A stretch of 64,000 nucleotides of DNA from NCBI GenBank assembly GCA_016721905.1, contig JADKHH010000036.1, positions 62,001 through 126,000 of the forward strand, given 5' to 3'. Shown piece after piece: positions 16,703-25,026 of the stretch. A model generated the notes under the pieces. It saw nothing but the letters and a program-made list of their open reading frames with translations. It did not search any database and was not told the origin of the DNA. Position 1 is the first letter of the stretch. Each line of letters begins with the position of its first letter. This DNA comes from Candidatus Opimibacter skivensis (GTDB lineage Bacteria > Bacteroidota > Bacteroidia > Chitinophagales > Saprospiraceae). Position numbers and translations under genes: made by a program.

Positions 16703-18616
16703 TTATGAAAACGAAAACCTCACACCTCCCATAAAACTTCTTCCGGGCATCGGTCTTCGTTCAATGATCCTGTAAGGCACATTCCATACATTATCGGCTT
16801 GAAGATACAACGACCATTTGAGTTTGTGTTGTAAAAAGTTGAAATTAAGGCCTGCCGACCCAATATTGCCTGCCTTGACATCTTCGTTTATGCCAGTAGA
16901 GGAGCCGAACCAATGATGATAGTAATACCCGGACCATTGGGCATAATCAATACGGATACCTGCCAGGAGGTTTTCAACAGGCACGTAAAAGAGTTGGTCG
17001 CCTTCTTCGATCATAAACTCCGGTAGTGGGCCACCAAATTTTGACCAGGTCAGATCAAGGCCCGCATTGAAATTAAAATGCCAGTCGTCCATCGCAGTGA
17101 TTTCCACATTACCACGCGCCTCCAGCCCATGGCTATTTACTTCGGCAATGTTGATGGGTGACCAATAGTTGCGTATATCCTTGATAGGAGGCATCCAAAG
17201 GATCCATTGATCAATGTTACGCGTGAAAGCAGTAAGCGATGAGGTCAGTATTGTTTTTTGACCGCTTCCTGTATAGTGAATCCCTGCTTCAACTGTCCAG
17301 CCTTCTTCAGGTAGGAGATCTGGATTACCACCTGGTCTCCAATAGAGATCGTTGAGGGTGGGAATTCTGTAATTCCTGGAGACGCTTGTTTTAAGTGTGA
17401 AATGCCGGATTCCTGACCATTCTGCTGATAAGTCTAAGAGCAGTGGGGACCAGCTCCCATCTGTCAATTCTTCACGCATCTGGAATCTCCAAACCCAATC
17501 CCCGCGAAGGTAGCCGAGAGAGGCAAATGCTGCATACTGATGCCTTGAGGTGCCTTCTTCATAATTTGCAGACTGTGCCTCCACGATTTCGGTATAAACG
17601 CCGCCTGCAAGGTTTAATCCTGGAGCAAGGCGAACTGAAGTCTCAGCTTCTGCTAACCATGTACGGAATTGATTGTGTGTGTATAGAAGAATCAAGGAAT
17701 CCTGATAATCGATATCCTCATCAAGCCAAGCTGTCTTCACCTGCCAGTTAAATTTATCACCGCGTCTTGTCCATTGGAGAGACATGCGGAGACTTTGATC
17801 CTGCTGTGCGGATTTACTGGTCGTCTGTGTGGAGGTAGGTGGTATTTGTCTGTCAGTCTCCTGGTACCACAATCTTGCTGTGAGATGTTCACGTTCATTC
17901 ATTGACCACAGGAATTCCTGCATCAGACCCATATTCATGAGCTCATTGTGGACTTGATTGGTTTCAGGAAAACCATCGGCAATCCTGTACCGGTAATTAT
18001 TCTCTGCGCCCTGGGCAAAAACCCGGGTAGAAAACCTGAATTTCTTCCAGCCGTAATTTGCTTTGAGTTCTCCCAACAGTGTCTTCCAACTGCCTGCCGC
18101 AAGATGAAGATGGATATTATCATCGGCACTCAAAGTTTCATTAGAAAGAGAGATGAGACCTCCGACTGCTCCCGAACCAAATGCAGCACCATGACCACCG
18201 TAGTGAATGGCTACATCATCTGTGAAAAACGAAGGTACCAGCGCAAGATCGACCAAACCCAACATAGGGTTACGTATGGGAATGCCATTCCAAAGCAACT
18301 GGGTATGGGATGCACTACCACCTCTGATACCCAATGTGGCAAGTGTACCACTTCCATAACTACGGACATAGAGGGGGGTCTGAAAGGCTAATACTGTGGC
18401 GAGGTTATTGTATTGCCTCATGGCCAGTGCCTGACTATCGAGATCATCCGTGTGCTTGCCTATCTCTGTCAGATTAATCCGCTGGGCGGTGACTTCGATT
18501 TCTTCCAGTACTAAAGTAGAGTCATGCTGTCCTGTCAGAACAAACGACCCGAGCACCATTCCCATGGCCACCAGGCACTTACCTAACCGGATTGAAAGAC
18601 GTCCCTCAAACTGCAT
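16703..18616 (-). CDS. TonB-dependent receptor, BtuB-like
   Basis: 637 residues, small for a TonB receptor but normal for BtuB-type ones. After a signal peptide (to about residue 30, VLTGQ) comes a short TonB-box-like stretch LEEIEVTAQR. A plug domain follows (about 45-160; LATLGIRGGSASHTQLLWNGIPIRNP, FGSGAVGGLISL), then a 22-strand barrel ending in F-S-F-S. The substrate is inferred to be a corrinoid from size, BtuB-like plug and the DUF4465 partner. No cobalamin riboswitch fits in the 54 nt before lower-operon genes, and none was seen. A siderophore or other ligand remains possible. Confidence 0.75.
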   Translation of the reverse strand: MQFEGRLSIRLGKCLVAMGMVLGSFVLTGQHDSTLVLEEIEVTAQRINLTEIGKHTDDLDSQALAMRQYNNLATVLAFQTPLYVRSYGSGTLATLGIRGGSASHTQLLWNGIPIRNPMLGLVDLALVPSFFTDDVAIHYGGHGAAFGSGAVGGLISLSNETLSADDNIHLHLAAGSWKTLLGELKANYGWKKFRFSTRVFAQGAENNYRYRIADGFPETNQVHNELMNMGLMQEFLWSMNEREHLTARLWYQETDRQIPPTSTQTTSKSAQQDQSLRMSLQWTRRGDKFNWQVKTAWLDEDIDYQDSLILLYTHNQFRTWLAEAETSVRLAPGLNLAGGVYTEIVEAQSANYEEGTSRHQYAAFASLGYLRGDWVWRFQMREELTDGSWSPLLLDLSAEWSGIRHFTLKTSVSRNYRIPTLNDLYWRPGGNPDLLPEEGWTVEAGIHYTGSGQKTILTSSLTAFTRNIDQWILWMPPIKDIRNYWSPINIAEVNSHGLEARGNVEITAMDDWHFNFNAGLDLTWSKFGGPLPEFMIEEGDQLFYVPVENLLAGIRIDYAQWSGYYYHHWFGSSTGINEDVKAGNIGSAGLNFNFLQHKLKWSLYLQADNVWNVPYRIIERRPMPGRSFMGGVRFSFS

Positions 18617-18670
18617 CTATCAAAAGTAGAGTAAATAGGCCATTCATCTGCCTATCGTTGTGTTTGACAT

Positions 18671-19924
18671 TTAGTCCTGGGTATTAATCAGAAAGACCCT
18701 GACCTCTTCAATCTTCTTGTTGGTGACTTTCTCGATGACAAAACGGTAATCGTCGAGCTCAAAATCCTTATCCAGTTCAGGGATTTCGCCTGATGTCATG
18801 ACGATGTATCCGGAAAGGGTTTCGTACTCTCCTACCGGAAATTTAAGGGCGGGATACTTTGTATTGAGATAATCAATTTCGAGTCTTGCCGAAAAAAGAT
18901 ATTCCGTTTCACTGATCTTTTCTTCGAGATAATCTTCCTGGTCATGTTCGTCTTCTATCTCGCCAAAGATCTCTTCTGTGATATCCTCCAGGGTGATGAT
19001 ACCTGCTGTCCCTCCGAACTCATCAACCACTACAGCAATATTGTTTTTCTGGCGGGTAAACATGGTCATGATATCCAGCACACTGGTGACTTCAGGAATA
19101 TGTTGGATTGGAATGATCATCTTCTCAATACTCACCTGATCCTGCAACAAATTCTGATGGTGTATATAGCCGAGTATATTGTCAATATCGCCTTTTGATA
19201 CGAGGATACGGGAATGGCGTGTTTCAATAAAAACCTTTTTCACTTCGTCTATCCCGTCCTCCAGATCCACATGGACTATTTCGGTCCTGGGCACCATACA
19301 TTCGCGTGCTTTGAGGTTCTTGAGCTGCAGCGCATTCTTAAACATATCGGCCTCTAACTCATCCTGATCTCCGGTGAGTGAACCTTCCACATAATCCTGC
19401 AAATCAAGCCTGGTAAATACATCCTCGACGTGATTGATAGGCACCCTGAAAACATATTTCATCAGCAGGTTGGAAACTGACATCATCACCCAAACCGGCA
19501 ACTTCAGTATCCACTGAAAAAAGACAACCGGGTATGATACCAGCATGAGTGTCCTGTTGGCAAAGGTGCGGAATATGATCTTTGGAAAGTACTCGCCAAC
19601 CATCAGGATGATCAGTGAAGAAACCAAAATAACGATAATCAACCGGAGGATTTCTGAAGGAATAAATGTTACAATCACCGGCTCTATCAACAGCGTCATG
19701 CAATACGTATAGATGACCAGTACGATATTATTCCCTACGAGTATGGTGCTGAGAAATTGCTTGGGTTGATTATAAAATCCGGAAATCAATTTGCTGCGAC
19801 GGGTGCCCTTATCACGCTCTATCTCCACACCCAGTTTATTGGCTGTAATAAAAGCAATCTCGGTGCCTGAGAAAAAAGCAGACAAGAGTAGTGTGAAAAT
19901 TATAACCAGAATCAGAGTAACCAT
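18671..19924 (-). CDS. CNNM/CBS-domain membrane protein (GldE-like, CorC/HlyC family)
   Basis: 417 residues. A CNNM transmembrane domain (about 1-150; LLLSAFFSGTEIAFITANKLGVE, ILVGNNIVLVIYTY) is followed by a CBS pair (about 195-320; RECMVPRTEIVHVDLEDG, NNIAVVVDEFGGTAGIITLEDITEEIFGEIEDEHD). A C-terminal CorC/HlyC domain completes it (about 330-410). Bacteroidota homologues include the gliding protein GldE; other members take part in Mg2+/Co2+ efflux. It lies downstream of lptC on the same strand but is separated from it by a 245-bp heptad-repeat spacer. The specific role (gliding, T9SS support or metal efflux) is not decided by the sequence. Confidence 0.85.
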   Translation of the reverse strand: MVTLILVIIFTLLLSAFFSGTEIAFITANKLGVEIERDKGTRRSKLISGFYNQPKQFLSTILVGNNIVLVIYTYCMTLLIEPVIVTFIPSEILRLIIVILVSSLIILMVGEYFPKIIFRTFANRTLMLVSYPVVFFQWILKLPVWVMMSVSNLLMKYVFRVPINHVEDVFTRLDLQDYVEGSLTGDQDELEADMFKNALQLKNLKARECMVPRTEIVHVDLEDGIDEVKKVFIETRHSRILVSKGDIDNILGYIHHQNLLQDQVSIEKMIIPIQHIPEVTSVLDIMTMFTRQKNNIAVVVDEFGGTAGIITLEDITEEIFGEIEDEHDQEDYLEEKISETEYLFSARLEIDYLNTKYPALKFPVGEYETLSGYIVMTSGEIPELDKDFELDDYRFVIEKVTNKKIEEVRVFLINTQD

Positions 19925-19936
19925 GTTGGGATCAAA

Positions 19937-20070
19937 GTTAGCAGTTAGAAGTGAGAAACTAGCTAGCAGTGGGCAGTATTCAGTTGGCAGTCCTCAGTTG
20001 GCAGTGGGCAGTCTTCAGTCAGCAGTTGGCAGTTGGCAGTCTTCAGTTGGCAGCCTTCAGTTAGCAATTT
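19937..20070 (+). repeat. Heptad array, unit AGTNNNC
   Basis: About 14 nearly in-phase 7-nt units: AGTGGGC, AGTATTC, AGTTGGC, AGTCCTC, AGTTGGC, AGTGGGC, AGTCTTC and so on. AGT and C are kept while the middle triplet varies. It lies between two same-strand genes. Confidence 0.8.
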
Positions 20071-20096
20071 AAATATTCGCTTCGCGAATTTTTAAA

Positions 20097-20190
20097 CACA
20101 CTCACGACTCACGTTTCACGTCTCACGACTCATACTTCGACTCCGCTCAGCACAAGCAACTTTCACAATTCACAATTCACCTTTCACTTT
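20097..20190 (+). repeat. Heptad array, unit YTCACNN, entering lptC
   Basis: CTCACGA, CTCACGT, TTCACGT, CTCACGA, then after an interruption TTCACAA, TTCACAA, TTCACCT, TTCACTT. The last four units encode the C-terminus (V-K-G-E-L) and stop codon (20170-20172) of lptC on the minus strand. The interruption at 20134-20151 is the dispersed motif TTCGACTCCGCTCAG. Confidence 0.75.
20134..20151 (-). repeat. Dispersed TTCGACTCCGCTCA motif
   Basis: Reverse complement of the core of the IS110 target (TGAGCGGAGTCGAA). Another copy with one change is at 53414-53431. This shows that the IS target is a repeated genomic motif. Confidence 0.6.
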
Positions 20191-20832
20191 ATCTTTTCTC
20201 TCTTGGATGGTAACAGGTGTAGGTTTAGCAGGAATTGGTTTAGGTTGAATTTTCTGTGGCTCCTGATGTAGCGAATCAGCTGGTTTGCCTGAGACTTCGT
20301 CGACATTCATATCACCTGAAACTGCATTCAATTCGTAACGAGTAAATCCTTCATTAGATTTAAAGCCATAACTGTATACTACACTGCCATCAGCCCTGGT
20401 AATCCTGACAAAACGATCTGTATAGATTTCTTTGGACTTTTCATCCCAGATGAGCTCGGGGCCATCGAGCCGTTCGCCATTATCATTGCGGAGGACTACG
20501 TTTTTCTGCACAGTGATCTTACGGTTGGCCTGGTCCCTGACAGCAAAATCTGAGGTAAGCCAACTCCTGGGGGTACGCGATTTATCATAAAAAGCCACAT
20601 CGATTCCTTCAGGAAATTCTTCCACTACCGATTGTCGCTGGTATACACGTCGTGACACAGGAGCCTTAAGAATGAAGACGGTATAGCTACTATCTGTGTA
20701 GATGACCTCGATATTCTTTGCTTCCTCCACATTTTCAATACCAGATGTAAGGTATCTGGACAAATCAGCCTGATCCACAACACAGGATTGTGCGAATGAC
20801 AATAATAGGAGAAGAAAAAATACTTGTTTCAT
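20170..20832 (-). CDS. lptC: LPS export lipoprotein LptC
   Basis: 220 residues with lipobox SFAQSC. The LptC/OstA-like fold is recognisable: GIDVAFYDKSRTPRSWLTSDFAVRDQANRKITVQKNVVLRNDNGERLDGPELIWDEKSKEIYTDRFVRITRADG, which is the LptA/LptC jellyroll pattern with 'G..L.TDEL.WD...k.I.Td..V.I'. It should sit in the periplasm, bridging LptBFG to LptA in LPS transport. The Pro/Lys-rich tail (about 185-220) is unconserved, and its last residues are encoded in a heptad array. It is 20 bp downstream of a T9SS type-B protein gene and upstream of the CNNM/CBS gene, an order common in Bacteroidota. Confidence 0.85.
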   Translation of the reverse strand: MKQVFFLLLLLSFAQSCVVDQADLSRYLTSGIENVEEAKNIEVIYTDSSYTVFILKAPVSRRVYQRQSVVEEFPEGIDVAFYDKSRTPRSWLTSDFAVRDQANRKITVQKNVVLRNDNGERLDGPELIWDEKSKEIYTDRFVRITRADGSVVYSYGFKSNEGFTRYELNAVSGDMNVDEVSGKPADSLHQEPQKIQPKPIPAKPTPVTIQERKDKVKGEL

Positions 20833-20852
20833 TTCCGGAGCAGTGGAGCAGA

Positions 20853-22952
20853 TTATCTCAATACAGTAACTGTGCCATGAAATGTCAGCGGTATTTCATC
20901 GATAAAATCTACAATGGCGACGTAGGTATAGACGCCGGGATTAACCGCCTTTCCATCTTTCTGCGTACCATCCCAACCCAGGGAAGGATCATTTAATTCA
21001 AAATCCAATCTTTCCCATAATAGCCCCCCCCAGCGATCATAAATCTGGAATGAGCGGACGCCAAAAGGTTTTGCAGCTTGATTACCATACACAGTAACTC
21101 TGTCATTGACATCATCCCCATTTGCAGAAATGACATTTGGAATATAAATCGGTTTGTATGGATCCACGATGATTAAAACAGAATCAGAAGTCACACAACC
21201 TGCATCATTTGTAATCGTCACAACATACCAACCTGTTCTCTGCGGCAATGCGGTCGGGTTGAGAAGGCTGGAGACATCCTCACCATCGAATGAAAGTGTT
21301 TGCAATAGATTCCATGTCACTGTTGATGGCAGCGAGGGGAAAGGAATTGCATTGAGTTCGACAGTGCCACCGAGCTGAACGTACATTGTATCACCAGCCT
21401 CGACTGAAAATCCATTAGATGGCAGCACGGTCACATCGATCTGGCTTTCACAACCCTTCTGGTCCTGCACGCATAATGTATAAGACCCAGGCTCAAGAAA
21501 TGGAAACACACTGGCCGGTTGGTAAGTAACGCAATCTAGGCTATACTGGTAATCAGGACTGCCACTAACACCAACGCCCTGAATAACCCCTGTGGCCGTC
21601 CCTGGACATATCTGATCCTGAATATTGGCGACCACCGAAAGTGTGGATGTATCCTGGCAACAAGGCTCGACATAAAAATCAAGTATCTCCGTGACTACAC
21701 AACCTTTAGAACTAGTGACTGTGAGTGCCACCTTCTTAGCCCCAAAAGATTCATAGATCACAGCAATAGGGCCTTTTGTAGTATCAAATGTTGGATTGGC
21801 TCCTGCACCAAAGTTCCATAGATAATGAACTATACTGTCTGTTGGAGCCAGAGACTCATTACTAAAAATAATGGTCTTGTCGCATTCGAAAGCCTGCACA
21901 GCAGAGACATCAAACGCCGGTTCAGGACCTTGAAATGTTCCGGTTCCTCCCCATTCAATTGAAAAGCCTAAACCTGACTGACTGAAGTTGTTAACCAACA
22001 ATGCATAACTCCTGCCCGCGATCATATCCAACGCATCAACGAAATTATTTTGTCCGGCTCCTGTACAACCAGCTGGCTCTGTACTATCCGGGTCACCATC
22101 CCTGAGACCTGTGGGACCATTGCATCTGGCCCATGTCTGGAATGATTGGCCAGTATTTGCTCCCGCGGCCATACATCTTCGTTCCATTTTATTGGAGCAA
22201 TCGTCAATCCCATTGGGTAGCTCATAGACTACAAAGTCAATATCATCAGATTCAAACCCCTGCAGGTAGTTGTTTGGAGTAAGCGTAAAAGTTAAGGTTC
22301 CTGAAACATCACAGGTCCATTTGTACCACGCCGAACTGAATTCCTGGCCTATACACGTATTGTCAACGCCCGGATCCTCACTGCCAACACCCAACAGCGT
22401 GTCGACGACAAATTCAGATTTATCACAGAGGATCACTGCATTTGAACAATCGGATTGTGGATTTGGTGGGGGAATAAACCCTTCGAGGCAGATCTGAAAA
22501 GTTCCAGTCTGATCATTTTGTCCTTCGACAACGAGATAATAGACCCTGCCGATGACCAGGCTTTCGATCGAAAGTTCGACCTGGTTGGTACTCGCTGAAG
22601 TGATATTGCATCCTACCCTGGTGAGGTTGCCACAAGGGCCGTTAAAAACACCGATTCCGGGATTTCGGAGTGTACCAAGACCGTTTACCGCACCTGTAAC
22701 CCTGATGTACAATGCAGGTGTCTGAGGTGTAAACGTAAACCAGACATCATTTTGAAGTTGAAGGAAACAATCATCATCCGGAGGTGGACCGGCATACGGG
22801 CTGGCATTTACATTGGTATATGCGGCTGGGGCACTGCACCATGTATCTGAATTAGACAGGTGAATGGCAGTATTGCAATCATCGTTTACGGGTTGTGCAT
22901 GGAGACTGATGCTAAAAAGAGCAAATAAAACCACCAGGTAACTGATCCTCAT
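20853..22952 (-). CDS. T9SS type-B sorted PKD-domain surface protein
   Basis: 699 residues from the ATG at 22952, chosen because MRISYLVVLFALFSISLHAQ is a standard signal peptide. Two jellyroll-like modules occupy about 20-320 (DDCNTAIHLSNSDTWCSAPAAYTN, FTPQTPALYIRVTG, YYLVVEGQNDQTGTFQICLEG). A PKD domain follows around 330-410 (IIFSNESLAPTDSIVHYLWNFG). The C-terminal ~95 residues form the gliding-motility-associated type B T9SS signal (IYIPNVISANGDDVNDRVTVYG ... FQIYDRWGGLLWE ... GWDGTQKDGKAVNPGVYTYVAIVDF). It is secreted and surface-exposed, with many Cys. Probably an adhesin or matrix protein; ligand unknown. Confidence 0.85.
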   Translation of the reverse strand: MRISYLVVLFALFSISLHAQPVNDDCNTAIHLSNSDTWCSAPAAYTNVNASPYAGPPPDDDCFLQLQNDVWFTFTPQTPALYIRVTGAVNGLGTLRNPGIGVFNGPCGNLTRVGCNITSASTNQVELSIESLVIGRVYYLVVEGQNDQTGTFQICLEGFIPPPNPQSDCSNAVILCDKSEFVVDTLLGVGSEDPGVDNTCIGQEFSSAWYKWTCDVSGTLTFTLTPNNYLQGFESDDIDFVVYELPNGIDDCSNKMERRCMAAGANTGQSFQTWARCNGPTGLRDGDPDSTEPAGCTGAGQNNFVDALDMIAGRSYALLVNNFSQSGLGFSIEWGGTGTFQGPEPAFDVSAVQAFECDKTIIFSNESLAPTDSIVHYLWNFGAGANPTFDTTKGPIAVIYESFGAKKVALTVTSSKGCVVTEILDFYVEPCCQDTSTLSVVANIQDQICPGTATGVIQGVGVSGSPDYQYSLDCVTYQPASVFPFLEPGSYTLCVQDQKGCESQIDVTVLPSNGFSVEAGDTMYVQLGGTVELNAIPFPSLPSTVTWNLLQTLSFDGEDVSSLLNPTALPQRTGWYVVTITNDAGCVTSDSVLIIVDPYKPIYIPNVISANGDDVNDRVTVYGNQAAKPFGVRSFQIYDRWGGLLWERLDFELNDPSLGWDGTQKDGKAVNPGVYTYVAIVDFIDEIPLTFHGTVTVLR

Positions 22953-23171
22953 CTCGGTATTGGGTATTGTTCTGATAATAAGATACGAAATTAACAATTC
23001 TGTAGTGTGCAGGTTGTGAACTAAATGCCGCCTAAGGCAAAATGTAACAGTACTTTAACGATTGATAGGACGGATTGTGTTGTCCAAAGGGTTGGGGAGA
23101 GCACGGTAGATAGTGGGTATTCAGCAAGAAGCCGTCAATTGAAAATCGTGATGATATCGGAGGATGTCCTG

Positions 23172-23179
23172 TACCTTCG
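23172..23179 (+). promoter_or_regulatory. -7 box for pssA
   Basis: TACCTTCG matches TAnnTTCG and ends 5 nt before the ATG at 23185, implying a leaderless transcript. Confidence 0.5.
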
Positions 23180-23184
23180 TTTTA

Positions 23185-23883
23185 ATGAAACTTGTACGCC
23201 AAATACCTAATGCGCTGACCCTCACCAATTTGCTCCTGGGCACGATGGCCATTATAGCGCTAACGAATGCGTTAGTGGGCACTGCGATGTTGTTGATGGC
23301 AGGAAGTTTAGTAGCCGATGTCTTCGATGGTGCTATCGCCCGGAAACTCGGCATTGCTGATGGACTTGGCATTCAGTTAGATTCTCTCGCGGACATGGTT
23401 ACGTTTGGTGTTTTACCTGCCATGATGATTTTTTATTGTGGGGCCAGGTATGGGGGAGGTACTCCCGGGCAGGAAATGATTGCCATATTCGCTTCCTTGT
23501 CAGCGGTTTCGGCAGGATTGAGATTGGGGAGATTTAACATAGACGTACGTCCCAGGGAATATTTCTGGGGTCTTGCCACTCCTGCCGGTGGTATCCTTGT
23601 GGCCGGATGGTTGTGGGCTCAGCACACAGGACGTGATTATGGATTCGGCGTAGCTGATATGCCGTGGCTAGGTGTTGTGGTTCCTGTTTTCCTGATGATA
23701 GCTTACCAGATACCACTTAAGCTTCCGGGACTGAAGTCACCTAAAGCTGGTATCATCACAGCCATTGGTCTTGCAGCGCTTACCCTTTTGGGAATAGTCA
23801 CGCTGGGTCCGATTGCGGTGCCGGCAGGGATTGTGGCGTATGTATTTGTGGGTTTATTCAACATTCTGTTGAAATGGTATTGA
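23185..23883 (+). CDS. pssA: CDP-diacylglycerol-serine O-phosphatidyltransferase
   Basis: 232 residues. The CDP-alcohol phosphatidyltransferase signature D-x2-D-G-x2-A-R-x8-G-x3-D-x3-D is complete (DVFDGAIARKLGIADGLGIQLDSLAD, about residues 45-70). Six to eight hydrophobic segments surround it, so it is an inner-membrane enzyme. Reaction: CDP-diacylglycerol plus L-serine gives phosphatidylserine and CMP, the first step to phosphatidylethanolamine. The length and LRLGRFNID segment after the motif favour PssA over PgsA. The start at 23185 is preferred over the in-frame start at 23164, which would overlap the promoter. No psd gene is adjacent. Confidence 0.9.
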   Translation: MKLVRQIPNALTLTNLLLGTMAIIALTNALVGTAMLLMAGSLVADVFDGAIARKLGIADGLGIQLDSLADMVTFGVLPAMMIFYCGARYGGGTPGQEMIAIFASLSAVSAGLRLGRFNIDVRPREYFWGLATPAGGILVAGWLWAQHTGRDYGFGVADMPWLGVVVPVFLMIAYQIPLKLPGLKSPKAGIITAIGLAALTLLGIVTLGPIAVPAGIVAYVFVGLFNILLKWY

Positions 23884-23886
23884 ATA

Positions 23887-23990
23887 AAAGGAGGCAGGAA
23901 ACAGGGGGCAGGAGATAGTGACTCAGCGCACTTATTCCATTTCTCTAAACCCTGTTTTCTATCTCCTGCTTCCTATCTCCTATTTCCTTT
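23887..23990. repeat. Inverted pair of heptad arrays (AGGNNNC / NNNTCCT)
   Basis: The left side reads AGGAGGC, AGGAAAC, AGGGGGC, AGGAGAT; the right side reads ATCTCCT, GCTTCCT, ATCTCCT, ATTTCCT. The two are opposite-strand versions of one another, with a perfect 10-bp stem CAGGAGATAG (23909-23918) / CTATCTCCTG (23959-23968). It may terminate pssA. The purS promoter follows directly. Confidence 0.65.
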
Positions 23991-23991
23991 T

Positions 23992-23999
23992 TACCTTTG
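23992..23999 (+). promoter_or_regulatory. -7 box for purS
   Basis: TACCTTTG, a perfect TAnnTTTG, sits 4 nt before the ATG at 24004. The transcript should start at or near the start codon. Confidence 0.55.
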
Positions 24000-24003
24000 C
24001 GCT

Positions 24004-24255
24004 ATGAAATTCAAAGCTGAAATCAACGTCATGCCACACAAGGAATTGCTCGACCCACAGGGCAAGACGGTGGCACGCAATATGGATCACGTAGGCATTA
24101 CCGGTGTTCAGGATGTACGGATAGGCAAGCGGATAGAAATCGCCCTCGAAGCAGCCGATGAAAACGCCGCACGTGCATTGGTCGATCAGGCCTGCCAGAA
24201 ATTCCTGGCAAACATGATCATGGAAAACTACTCCTTCGAGATCAAGGCAGTCTAA
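24004..24255 (+). CDS. purS: Phosphoribosylformylglycinamidine synthase subunit PurS
   Basis: 83 residues, the usual PurS length. The family pattern is clear: F.A.I.VMPHKELLDPQGKTVARNM...G..GV.DVRIGKRIEIAL....E..A...V...C.K.LANMIMENYSFEI. PurS forms a complex with PurL and PurQ and channels ammonia for FGAM synthesis in purine biosynthesis. purL and purQ are not in this window. It is followed after 2 bp by rsmI and is probably co-transcribed with it. Confidence 0.92.
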   Translation: MKFKAEINVMPHKELLDPQGKTVARNMDHVGITGVQDVRIGKRIEIALEAADENAARALVDQACQKFLANMIMENYSFEIKAV

Positions 24256-24257
24256 CT

Positions 24258-24965
24258 GTGCTTTATATCGTCCCCACCCCTATCGGAAACCTGGGCGACA
24301 TCACGCACCGGGCGCAGGAGGTGCTTTCGACAGTTGATCTGATTCTGGCTGAAGACACGCGAGTCACCCAACGACTGCTGGCTAAGTATGAAATCCATAC
24401 CCCCCTTCGGCCTTACCATGCACATAATGAACATCAGACAACAGCTAATGTCATTCAGTTACTGACAGAAGGCAAAACAATTGCTCTTGTTTCGGATGCC
24501 GGCACCCCCGGTATTTCGGACCCAGGTTTTATGCTGGTGAGGGCATGCAGGGAAGCTGAACAGGAGGTCGTAGTGTTACCAGGACCCACAGCCTTTGTGC
24601 CTGCATTAGTCGGATCCGGATTTCCCTGTGACCGTTTTTTCTTCGAAGGTTTCCTGCCACACAAAAAAGGAAGACAGACCCGCTGGAAATATCTGGCTAC
24701 CATACCGCATACGCTTGTGTTGTATGAATCCCCATACAGGCTTATCAAATGCCTGGAAGAAATTAAAACCTTTATTGGCGAAGTACGGAAAGTCTGCGTG
24801 GTCAGGGAAATCTCAAAGATCCACGAACAATACCACTTTGGTTCAGCCAGTGACTTACGTGCCTGGTTTGAAAAACATCCTGAAAAAGTCAAGGGAGAGA
24901 TGGTTGTAATTATTTCTGCCGAAGGGTCTGGCAAGCATAGCCAGGAGGATGGCGAGGACGAATAA
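24258..24965 (+). CDS. rsmI: 16S rRNA (cytidine(1402)-2'-O)-methyltransferase
   Basis: 235 residues starting at GTG 24258, two bases after purS stops; no ATG is available near the conserved N-terminus. It has the tetrapyrrole-methylase-like fold with RsmI signatures LYIVPTPIGNLGDITHRA (1-18), AEDTR (about 31-35), VSDAGTPGISDPGF (about 78-91) and LPGPTAFVPALVGSGFP (about 106-122). It uses S-adenosylmethionine to methylate C1402 of 16S rRNA at the 2' oxygen in the decoding centre. The C-terminal extension present in some homologues is short here (acidic tail SGKHSQEDGEDE). Confidence 0.93.
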   Translation: MLYIVPTPIGNLGDITHRAQEVLSTVDLILAEDTRVTQRLLAKYEIHTPLRPYHAHNEHQTTANVIQLLTEGKTIALVSDAGTPGISDPGFMLVRACREAEQEVVVLPGPTAFVPALVGSGFPCDRFFFEGFLPHKKGRQTRWKYLATIPHTLVLYESPYRLIKCLEEIKTFIGEVRKVCVVREISKIHEQYHFGSASDLRAWFEKHPEKVKGEMVVIISAEGSGKHSQEDGEDE

Positions 24966-24998
24966 AAGTCCTTAGATACATATATCAAAAATCTATCA

Positions 24999-25006
24999 TA
25001 TATTCG
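24999..25006 (+). promoter_or_regulatory. -7 box for the SH3 lipoprotein
   Basis: TATATTCG matches TAnnTTCG and lies 20 nt before the ATG at 25027. Confidence 0.45.
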
Positions 25007-25026
25007 CAGAAAATTTCCTCTGCGAT

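Noticed and set aside
18617..18670. Cobalamin riboswitch upstream of the BtuB-like gene
   Set aside because: Only 54 nt are available before the next gene and no B12-box-like sequence was seen.
19937..20070. Possible CRISPR or iteron origin
   Set aside because: 7-nt units without spacers, recurring at many unrelated intergenic sites; no replication or partition gene is adjacent.
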